From Pseudomonas urmiensis (GTDB lineage: Bacteria; Pseudomonadota; Gammaproteobacteria; Pseudomonadales; Pseudomonadaceae), in contig NZ_JABWRE020000001.1 in NCBI RefSeq assembly GCF_014268815.2, positions 501,001 through 565,000 on the forward strand: 64,000 bases of DNA, read 5' to 3'. The notes under the pieces were generated by a model, which saw nothing but the letters and a program-made list of their open reading frames with translations, did no database searches and was not told the origin of the DNA. Shown here one piece after another: positions 58,017 through 64,000 of this stretch. Position 1 is the first letter of the stretch, and each line of letters opens with the position of its first letter. The position numbers were made by a program, and so were the translations under genes.

Positions 58017-59024
58017 ATGGCTCTCAGTAAAGAAGTGCCGGAGTTTGACATCGACGATGACCTCCTCCTGATGGAGACGGGCATCGTTTTGGAAACGGAT
58101 GTGGTGTCAGACGAACCTGCTGTACCTTCGGTTCGGACCAAGGCCAAACAGGCCTCGTCGCTCAAGCAACACAAGTACATCGATTACAGCCGGGCGCTTG
58201 ATGCTACCCAGCTGTACCTGAACGAGATCGGCTTCTCGCCGCTGCTCTCCCCCGAAGAGGAAGTGCACTTCGCACGCCTCTCGCAAAAAGGCGACCCTGC
58301 CGGTCGCAAACGCATGATCGAGAGCAACCTGCGCTTGGTCGTGAAAATCGCCCGCCGTTATGTGAATCGTGGCTTGTCGTTGCTCGACCTGATCGAGGAA
58401 GGCAACCTGGGCTTGATTCGCGCCGTGGAGAAATTCGATCCGGAACGTGGTTTCCGTTTCTCCACCTATGCGACCTGGTGGATTCGCCAGACCATCGAAC
58501 GGGCGATCATGAACCAGACCCGTACCATTCGCCTGCCGATCCACGTGGTCAAGGAGCTCAACGTTTACCTGCGTGCTGCGCGGGAGCTCACGCAAAAGCT
58601 CGATCACGAGCCGTCCCCGGAAGAAATCGCCACCCTGCTGGAGAAGCCGGTCGCTGAGGTCAAGCGTATGCTTGGGCTTAATGAGCGGGTGTCGTCGGTG
58701 GACGTTTCACTGGGGCCGGATTCGGATAAGACGCTGCTCGATACCCTGACGGATGATCGACCTACCGACCCGTGTGAGTTGCTGCAGGATGACGACCTGT
58801 CGCAGAGCATTGACCAGTGGCTGGGAGAGTTGACCGACAAGCAGCGTGAGGTTGTGGTACGTCGGTTTGGGCTGCGGGGGCATGAGAGCAGTACGCTGGA
58901 GGATGTGGGGTTGGAGATTGGCCTGACTCGGGAGCGAGTGCGGCAGATTCAGGTTGAAGGCCTGAAGCGGCTGCGGGAGATTCTTGAGAAGAATGGGCTG
59001 TCTAGTGAGTCGTTGTTTCAGTAA
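58017..59024 (+). CDS. rpoS: RNA polymerase sigma factor RpoS (sigma-38)
   Basis: 335 residues. Master regulator of stationary phase and general stress. Region 1.2 ([16 protein letters not shown]), region 2 ([21 protein letters not shown] ... [18 protein letters not shown] ... [17 protein letters not shown]), region 3 and region 4 ([19 protein letters not shown]) are complete, so the gene is intact. AAAGGA precedes the ATG. Transcribed from within nlpD and probably also with it; terminated at 59060. Confidence 0.99.
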   Translation: MALSKEVPEFDIDDDLLLMETGIVLETDVVSDEPAVPSVRTKAKQASSLKQHKYIDYSRALDATQLYLNEIGFSPLLSPEEEVHFARLSQKGDPAGRKRMIESNLRLVVKIARRYVNRGLSLLDLIEEGNLGLIRAVEKFDPERGFRFSTYATWWIRQTIERAIMNQTRTIRLPIHVVKELNVYLRAARELTQKLDHEPSPEEIATLLEKPVAEVKRMLGLNERVSSVDVSLGPDSDKTLLDTLTDDRPTDPCELLQDDDLSQSIDQWLGELTDKQREVVVRRFGLRGHESSTLEDVGLEIGLTRERVRQIQVEGLKRLREILEKNGLSSESLFQ

Positions 59025-59059
59025 GTAGTGTTTTTTGGTTTTACGGTTTGTTCGCTAAG

Positions 59060-59086
59060 CGCCCCGATAATCTCGGGGCGTTTTGT
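59060..59086 (+). terminator. Rho-independent terminator of rpoS
   Basis: CGCCCCGA pairs with TCGGGGCG around TAATC, followed by TTTTGTTTTG, 35 bases after the rpoS stop. Confidence 0.9.
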
Positions 59087-59121
59087 TTTGCGGGGAGTTT
59101 GAGTTTCTTGAGTTCTTGAAT

Positions 59122-59378
59122 CGGGAGCTTATCCATTCTTTGTGGCGACGCCACTGGCCCCTTCCGCCTTTACGGCGGCTTACTTTTCTCTTGGGAAAAG
59201 TAAGCAAAACCGCCTGCTCCTGCATCCGGCCCTACGCTGCGCTTCGGGTCCCCTCACTCCGGGCTTGCTCCCGGGAGGGCCGCGCTGTACGGCCCCTCCT
59301 GGGCCGCAGCGCTTGACGGCCATCCATGGCCGTCACCTCCCTTCGCAAGCCCTCCGCTCGGCCTACTGACGTCGCGAA
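59122..59378 (+). repeat. Left arm of a large inverted repeat (~257 bp)
   Basis: This segment is the reverse complement of 59654-59908 with only scattered mismatches (better than about 90% by eye). It runs from CGGGAGCTTATCCATT to GACGTCGCGAA and contains an internal short dyad CTTACTTTTCTCTTGGGAAAAGTAAG and GGCCATCCATGGCC. A small open frame crosses it, but the same peptide is encoded in the other arm, so it is a property of the repeat. Confidence 0.9.
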
Positions 59379-59437
59379 GTTAGTGGCGGCGCCTGGGCTG
59401 GCGTTATCTGGCGATAGTGGCATCTGCGCTGGATACT

Positions 59438-59533
59438 CCGGCCTCTTCGCGGGCAAGCCCGCTCCCACAGGTAGCGCACTGTTCTCCCGGCTGGCGGTGA
59501 GCCTGTGGAAGCGGGCTTGCCCGCGAAGAGGCC
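59438..59533. repeat. Inverted REP pair in the centre of the large inverted repeat
   Basis: Facing copies of the putida-type REP: 59438-59471 (CCGGCCTCTTCGCGGGCAAG...) and 59502-59533, 30 bases apart. They lie in the 275-bp spacer between the two large arms, so the whole 59122-59908 block is nested inverted symmetry. Confidence 0.85.
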
Positions 59534-59653
59534 TGAACAAACAACACAAAATAAAAATTCGATACTTGGCTTTGGCTTTGGCTTTGGTTTCTGCGAGAGC
59601 GTAGCGATGCGCCTGCTTTTGATCTTAGTGCGCGCAGGTTCAGACGCTACAGA

Positions 59654-59908
59654 TTCGCGACGTCAGGAGGCCGAGCGGAGGGTTTGCGGAGTGAGGTGAC
59701 GGCCATGGATGGCCGTCAAGCGCTGCGGCCCAGGAGGGGCCGTACAGCGCGGTCCTCACGGGAGCAAGCCCGCAGCGAGGGAACCCGAAGCGCAGCGTAG
59801 GGCCGGATGCAGGAGCGAGCGGTTTTGCTTACTTTTCCCAAGAGAAAAGTAAGCCGCCGTAAAGGCGGAAGGGGCCAGTGGCATCGCCACAAACAATGGA
59901 TAAGCCCG
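59654..59908 (-). repeat. Right arm of the large inverted repeat (~255 bp)
   Basis: Reverse-complement partner of 59122-59378. The arms differ by a few substitutions (for example CTACTGACG versus CTCCTGACG when aligned). The arm ends at TAAGCCCG. A TTGGCT hexanucleotide run (59566-59589) lies in the spacer. The region from 59025 to 60179 contains no convincing gene. Confidence 0.9.
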
Positions 59909-59988
59909 CAATACCAAAGCCCAAAGCCCCCAAAGCATCCCCATTTGCAAGTAAAGGAATGTGTCGACTGCTACCCCAGTTGCATCCC

Positions 59989-60008
59989 GTGTAAGAAATT
60001 GCTCACAC
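59989..60008 (+). promoter_or_regulatory. GacA box of rsmZ
   Basis: GTGTAAGAAATTGCTCACAC matches the GacA upstream element (TGTAAG-N6-CTTACA) with one mismatch. It is centred about 180 bases before the predicted rsmZ start, the spacing known for this class of RNA in Pseudomonas. It is the expected site for the response regulator of the GacS/GacA system. Confidence 0.8.
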
Positions 60009-60179
60009 ATGCTGTAAGTCATCGACCTACGGGTCAGTAAATCATTGTCCTTTTCAAACCTATCCGTTTCCTAACCAATTGAAAGTTAATGATTTATTAA
60101 ATATGAAGAAGTGTTTCCGTAGTAACGTTTTGAAAGCTGCCACGCTTGTCTCCCAAAATGAAATCGCTAGTATTCGAAC

Positions 60180-60313
60180 TGTGCCGACGGACAGGCACAG
60201 GCCCTCAGGAAGAAGGCCAAGGACATCGCAGGAAAGCGATTCATCAGGACGATGTTTGGGACAAACAGGGACTACGGAAAAAATGTGGGCGGGTCAAACC
60301 GCCCCTTTTTTTT
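60180..60313 (+). ncRNA. rsmZ: Small regulatory RNA RsmZ
   Basis: The RNA contains about eight GGA motifs, many in hairpin-like settings (ACGGACAGG, TCAGGAAG, AAGGACA, GCAGGAAAG, TCAGGACG, GGGACAA, GGGACT, ACGGAAA), and begins like other RsmZ RNAs (GTGCCGACGGACAGGCACAG). It ends at a terminator GGGCGG-GTCAAA-CCGCCC then eight T (60287-60313). A -10 (TAGTAT, 60168-60173) and the GacA box upstream complete the unit. It binds the CsrA/RsmA-type proteins and frees target mRNAs. Between rpoS and fdxA, its known position in Pseudomonas. Confidence 0.92.
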
Positions 60314-60355
60314 GCCTGCCGTTCAGTGCCAGAGCAATCCTCACCCAGCTTCCAG

Positions 60356-60385
60356 AAAACGCCCAAGCTCAGCCTTGGGCGTTTT
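60356..60385. terminator. Bidirectional terminator between rsmZ and fdxA
   Basis: AAAACGCCCAAG and CTTGGGCGTTTT form a perfect 12-bp stem around CTCAGC, with T runs on either strand. It backs up rsmZ from the left and fdxA from the right. Confidence 0.85.
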
Positions 60386-60410
60386 CGTTGCTGATCAAAT
60401 CCCAGGCAAT

Positions 60411-60437
60411 AAAAAAGGCGGCCCTAAGGCCACCTTC
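60411..60437 (-). terminator. Terminator of fdxA
   Basis: On the minus strand AAGGTGGCC pairs with GGCCGCCTT (one U-G pair) around TTAG, followed by TTTTT. It begins about 25 bases after the fdxA stop. Confidence 0.75.
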
Positions 60438-60460
60438 CTTGAACCGAAACGCCAAGCGTA

Positions 60461-60784
60461 TCAGCGTTCCAGATCAGCAATCTTACCGGTCTTGCCATCC
60501 CACTCTTCAGCATCCGGCAGCGCGTCTTTCTTCTCGGTGATGTTCGGCCAGATCTCCGCCAGTTCGGCGTTGATCTCGATGAAGTTCTCCATGCCCGCAG
60601 GCACTTCGTCTTCCGAGAAAATGGCTTGAGCCGGGCACTCTGGCTCGCACAGTGCACAGTCGATGCACTCGTCCGGGTGGATGACCAGGAAGTTCGGGCC
60701 TTCATAGAAGCAGTCCACCGGACAGACTTCAACACAGTCGGTGTACTTGCACTTGATGCAGTTGTCGGTGACGACGAAGGTCAT
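60461..60784 (-). CDS. fdxA: Seven-iron ferredoxin FdxA
   Basis: 107 residues from the ATG with GAGGAG upstream; the longer frame has no ribosome site. Two cluster motifs are visible in the N-terminal half: [14 protein letters not shown] (with an altered spacing typical of the 3Fe-4S/4Fe-4S type) and [13 protein letters not shown] low-potential electron carrier. Convergent with rsmZ, adjacent to mutS, the standard pseudomonad order. Confidence 0.95.
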   Translation of the reverse strand: MTFVVTDNCIKCKYTDCVEVCPVDCFYEGPNFLVIHPDECIDCALCEPECPAQAIFSEDEVPAGMENFIEINAELAEIWPNITEKKDALPDAEEWDGKTGKIADLER

Positions 60785-60925
60785 TTCTAATTTTCTCCTC
60801 AGGCAACGGCAGCGTGCCCTTCCTTGCAGGGCAGCGCGGTTCACAGGTATGTGGCTGCAGGCCAGGCTAATAACCTGCAGCACCAGCAAACCGCGCGGGA
60901 TTCTACCAGCTTGCGCAGGCGGCCG

Positions 60926-63499
60926 TTATAACAGGTTCTTCAGTTGATATAGCATTTCGATAGCTTGGCGCGGCGTCATGTCGTCCAAGTCCAGCTTGCC
61001 CAGCTTCTCGATGACTGGGTGAGGCAGGCTGGCGAACAGATCGCTTTGGTGCGGCGCTTGCGGCTCGCCCTTGGCGGCCTTGGTCACCGGCGCCTCATGC
61101 GGCAGGCTGGTCGTTTCCAGGCGGCCCAGGTGCTCGCGGGCACGCTGGATCACTGGCGCCGGGACACCGGCCAGCTGCGCCACGGCCAGGCCGTAGCTCT
61201 GGCTGGCAGGGCCAGGCAGCACATGGTGCAGGAACACGATGCGCTCATTGTGCTCAGTGGCGTTCAGGTGCACGTTGGCCACCAGCGGCTCATTCTCCGG
61301 CAGTACGGTCAGCTCGAAGTAGTGCGTGGCGAACAGCGTATAGGCACGCAGCTGCGCCAGGCGCTCGGCAGCGGCCCAGGCCAGCGACAGGCCATCGAAG
61401 GTACTGGTGCCGCGACCGACTTCATCCATCAGCACCAGGCTGCGGTCGGTGGCGTTATGCAGAATGTTGGCGGTTTCGCTCATTTCGACCATGAACGTCG
61501 AGCGCCCGCCGGCCAGGTCGTCGCTGGAGCCGATACGGGTGAAGATGCGATCGACCAGCGACAGCTCGCAGCGCGCCGCCGGGACGAAGCTGCCGATGTG
61601 CGCCATCAGCACGATCAGCGCGGTCTGACGCATGTAGGTCGATTTACCGCCCATGTTCGGGCCGGTGATGATCAGCATCCGCGTGCCATTGTCCAGGCCC
61701 AGGTCGTTGGCCACGAACGGGGTGGTCAAGACTTGCTCGACCACCGGGTGGCGGCCTTGCTCGATACGCAGGCATGGCTCGTCGACGAAGCTTGGGCAGT
61801 TCAGGTCCAGCGTCAGGGCGCGCTCGGCCAGATTGCTCAAGACGTCCAGCTCGGCCAGTGCCGCGGCGCTGTCCTGCAACGGCGCCAGGTGGCCGATCAG
61901 GGTTTCCATCAGCGCATCGTAGAGCATCTTCTCGCGCGCCAGGGCACGGCTCTTGGCCGACAGTGCCTTGTCTTCAAACGCTTTGAGCTCTGGGGTGATG
62001 AAGCGCTCGGCGCCCTTGAGGGTCTGGCGGCGAATGTAGTCCCCAGGGGCTTGCTCGGCCTGCTTGGTCGGAAGTTCGATGAAGTAGCCGTGCACGCGGT
62101 TGTAGCCGACCTTGAGGTTGGCCAGACCCGTGCGGGCTTTCTCGCGTGCTTCCAGGTCGATCAGGAACTGGCCGGCGTTCTCGCTCATGGCCAACAGCTC
62201 ATCAAGTTCGCTGTCATAGCCGGTCTTGAGCACGCCACCGTCACGGATCACCGCTGGCGGATTGTCGACGATCGCTCGTTCCAGCAGGCTGGCAAGTTCC
62301 GGGTAGGTGCCAGTAATCGCGGCCAGGCGGGCCAGGTGCGGCGCCTCCAACTCTGCCATGGCGTTTTGCAGCTCGGGCAAGGCGCCAAGGGCATCGCGCA
62401 GGCGGGCAAGGTCACGAGGACGCGCGTTGCGCAGGCCGATTCGGGCGAGGATCCGTTCCAGGTCACCGATTTCCTTGAGCTGCGGCTGCAGTTTCTCGTA
62501 GCGGTAGCCATCGAGCAGGCAACGGATCGAATCCTGACGCGCTTGCAGCACTTTCAGGTCGCGTAGCGGGCGGTTCAGCCAGCGGCTCAGCAAACGGCTG
62601 GCCATGGCGGTCTGGCAGCGGTCGATGACCGACTGCAGGGTGTTGTCGCGACCACCGGCCAGGTTGATGTCCAGTTCCAGGTTACGCCGGCTGGCACCGT
62701 CGAGCACGACCGTGTCGTCCATGCGCTCGTGGCGCAGGCTGCGCAGATGGGGCAGGGTGGTGCGCTGGGTTTCCTTGGCGTAGCTCAGCAGGCAGCCAGC
62801 CGCGCCAATGGCCAGGGTCAGCTTGTCGCAGCCAAAGCCTTTGAGGTCCTTGGTCGCGAACTGCTGGCAGAGGCTTTTACGTGCCGAATCACGGTCGAAG
62901 TCCCACGGTGCACGACGGCGGCAGCCTGGGCGCTTCTCGGCCGGCAGATCGCGCGGCCAGTCATCGGGGATCAGCAGCTCGACCGGGTTGATCCGCTCAA
63001 GTTCGGCCAGCAGGTTTTCCCAGCCTTTGATCTCCTGCACGGTGAAGTTGCCGCTGGTGATGTCCAGCACCGCCAGGCCGAACAGTCGCTCGTCACCGAG
63101 CAAGGCAGCGATCAGGTTGTCGCGGCGCTCGTCGAGCAGTGCTTCGTCACTCACCGTACCCGGGGTGATGATGCGCACTACCTGACGCTCGACTGGGCCT
63201 TTGCTGGTAGCCGGATCGCCGATCTGCTCGCAGATCACCACCGACTCGCCGAGCTTGACCAGCTTGGCCAGGTAACCTTCCGCCGAATGAAATGGAATCC
63301 CGCACATCGGGATCGACTGGCCGGCCGACTGACCGCGTGCGGTCAGGGTGATGTCCAGCAGTTTGGCGGCTTTCTTCGCGTCTTCGTAGAAGATCTCGTA
63401 GAAATCGCCCATGCGGTAGAACATCAGCTGGTCCGGATGCTGATTCTTCAGCTTCCAGTACTGCTGCATCATCGGTGTGTGTGCGGAGAGATCAGACAT
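60926..63499 (-). CDS. mutS: DNA mismatch repair protein MutS
   Basis: 857 residues, full length. Mismatch recognition is by the N-terminal domain (FYRMGDFYE with the Phe-x-Glu), then connector, lever, clamp and the ATPase with [13 protein letters not shown] (Walker A) and [14 protein letters not shown] (Walker B and signature). Intact. fdxA follows 141 bases downstream on the same strand. The 111 bases upstream (63500-63610) show nothing clear. Confidence 0.98.
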   Translation of the reverse strand: MSDLSAHTPMMQQYWKLKNQHPDQLMFYRMGDFYEIFYEDAKKAAKLLDITLTARGQSAGQSIPMCGIPFHSAEGYLAKLVKLGESVVICEQIGDPATSKGPVERQVVRIITPGTVSDEALLDERRDNLIAALLGDERLFGLAVLDITSGNFTVQEIKGWENLLAELERINPVELLIPDDWPRDLPAEKRPGCRRRAPWDFDRDSARKSLCQQFATKDLKGFGCDKLTLAIGAAGCLLSYAKETQRTTLPHLRSLRHERMDDTVVLDGASRRNLELDINLAGGRDNTLQSVIDRCQTAMASRLLSRWLNRPLRDLKVLQARQDSIRCLLDGYRYEKLQPQLKEIGDLERILARIGLRNARPRDLARLRDALGALPELQNAMAELEAPHLARLAAITGTYPELASLLERAIVDNPPAVIRDGGVLKTGYDSELDELLAMSENAGQFLIDLEAREKARTGLANLKVGYNRVHGYFIELPTKQAEQAPGDYIRRQTLKGAERFITPELKAFEDKALSAKSRALAREKMLYDALMETLIGHLAPLQDSAAALAELDVLSNLAERALTLDLNCPSFVDEPCLRIEQGRHPVVEQVLTTPFVANDLGLDNGTRMLIITGPNMGGKSTYMRQTALIVLMAHIGSFVPAARCELSLVDRIFTRIGSSDDLAGGRSTFMVEMSETANILHNATDRSLVLMDEVGRGTSTFDGLSLAWAAAERLAQLRAYTLFATHYFELTVLPENEPLVANVHLNATEHNERIVFLHHVLPGPASQSYGLAVAQLAGVPAPVIQRAREHLGRLETTSLPHEAPVTKAAKGEPQAPHQSDLFASLPHPVIEKLGKLDLDDMTPRQAIEMLYQLKNLL

Positions 63500-63610
63500 T
63501 CGGGGCCTTACAGCGGGTGATTCGGTTGGCGATTTTCAAACCGGCAATGGTACAGGCTTTTTTCCAGCGCTGCAGGAGGTTGGGGTAGGGCAAATCTGCG
63601 CAGGCAATGA

Positions 63611-63823
63611 TTAGCTGCGATGGCCATAGAGGTGCTGGAGCAGGAGCAGTTCGAACACCACCACTAGCGTGCACAGCATGATGAATCCCGGGCTGAATAC
63701 CCGACGTGGATGGTTCGATGAGTAGTCATCGAAAACTTGTGGGCTGATCATCCAGCACACCAAGGTAACCAGAATCAATTTGATGGCGGTTCCTAGCCAT
63801 CTATGCACTTTATGCATGTTCAA
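63611..63823 (-). CDS. Small two-helix membrane protein, possibly phage-linked
   Basis: 70 residues from a TTG with AGGAG eight bases upstream; an ATG two codons later (63817) is the alternative. Two hydrophobic segments (about 12-28 and 46-62) separated by a short polar loop; no known domain. Divergent from the repressor-like gene at 63948, which hints at membership of the neighbouring phage-type region, but it may equally be an independent mutS-adjacent gene. Confidence 0.55.
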   Translation of the reverse strand: MNMHKVHRWLGTAIKLILVTLVCWMISPQVFDDYSSNHPRRVFSPGFIMLCTLVVVFELLLLQHLYGHRS

Positions 63824-63911
63824 CGCGGGCGCTCCTGTCTGCGTTTCAGCTCGGACGCGACGTTAGCGAGTGGCGAGGGAGGGATGCAAGTTTTTTGCCC
63901 ATCAGCATCGA

Positions 63912-63940
63912 TTGCATTTCAATTGCGCTGGCTGCATTAT
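63912..63940 (+). promoter_or_regulatory. Promoter of the repressor-like gene, predicted leaderless start
   Basis: TTGCAT (63912-63917) and CATTAT (63935-63940) are 17 bases apart, placing the start at about 63947-63948, the ATG itself. TGCAT/ATGCA half-sites recur around the box (TGCATTATGCATGTTATGCA, 63934-63953), as in a self-regulated operator. Confidence 0.5.
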
Positions 63941-63947
63941 GCATGTT

Positions 63948-64000
63948 ATGCAAAAACGCAACGTAGCCTCCGTACTCAGAACCTTGCTCGACCGCCACGG
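63948..64000 (+). CDS. N-terminus of a phage-type (XRE/CI-like) repressor, cut by the window edge
   Basis: Only the first 17 codons are visible, reading MQKRNVASVLRTLLDRH. This resembles the start of XRE/CI-type repressors found at tailocin and prophage loci downstream of mutS in pseudomonads. There is no ribosome site before the ATG, and the promoter at 63912-63940 predicts a leaderless message, as for lambda cI. The helix-turn-helix itself would come after the window, so the family is inferred. Confidence 0.55.
   Translation, partial: MQKRNVASVLRTLLDRH

Noticed and set aside
59083..59604. Several short open frames in the rpoS-rsmZ gap
   Set aside because: They lie in the inverted repeat and REP sequences, lack ribosome sites, and are better explained as repeat DNA.
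60079..60540. Open frame across rsmZ on the plus strand
   Set aside because: It overlaps the RNA, two terminators and the end of fdxA; the RNA features explain the sequence.

Overview
The window is a GC-rich chromosomal segment that reads as core genome of a Pseudomonas, most likely of the P. putida group. Three things point there: the gene order frmA-fghA-ispF-truD-surE-pcm-nlpD-rpoS-rsmZ-fdxA-mutS, the REP palindromes of the putida type (core GCGGGCAAGCCCGC), and protein lengths and sequences typical of pseudomonads. Nearly every gene can be named. I find no tRNA, rRNA, CRISPR array, insertion sequence or complete prophage.

Layout. 1-3413: the tail of a probable TetR regulator, then a tight four-gene run (lipoprotein, QEGLA/DUF1704 metallopeptidase-like protein, alpha/beta hydrolase lipoprotein, small membrane protein). 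3681-5563 (minus): OmpA-like and DUF4398 lipoproteins and a small conserved protein. 5853-13000 (plus): ppc, adk, tsaB, a small orphan protein, a DUF72 protein, a PEP-mutase/isocitrate-lyase-fold protein and an extensin-like protein. 13002-17681: a repeat-containing orphan, rsmJ, csdE/csdA, dapD and an ArsC-like reductase. 17959-24373: a sodium/proton antiporter, then dapC, glnD and map on minus.

24720-50787 is one long plus-strand housekeeping block: translation (rpsB, tsf, frr), pyrH, then the envelope and lipid cluster uppS-cdsA-dxr-rseP-bamA-ompH-lpxD-fabZ-lpxA-lpxB, followed by rnhB, dnaE, accA, tilS, pyrG, kdsA, eno, ftsB and ispD. Together it links isoprenoid carrier synthesis, phospholipid and lipid A synthesis, outer-membrane protein assembly and replication. 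50840-53819 holds a LysR regulator divergent from the glutathione-dependent formaldehyde oxidation genes frmA and fghA, which separate ispD from ispF. 53915-59024 is ispF-truD-surE-pcm-nlpD-rpoS.

The most structured non-coding DNA lies between rpoS and fdxA: an rpoS terminator, a roughly 790-bp composite with two ~255-bp inverted arms around a REP pair, a good GacA box, and the regulatory RNA rsmZ. A candidate PsrA operator with a -35 element inside nlpD suggests the main rpoS promoter. Past mutS the window ends in the first 17 codons of an apparent phage-type repressor with a likely leaderless promoter. This is the place where tailocin or prophage clusters sit in many pseudomonads, so the most interesting accessory region probably begins just beyond the right edge.
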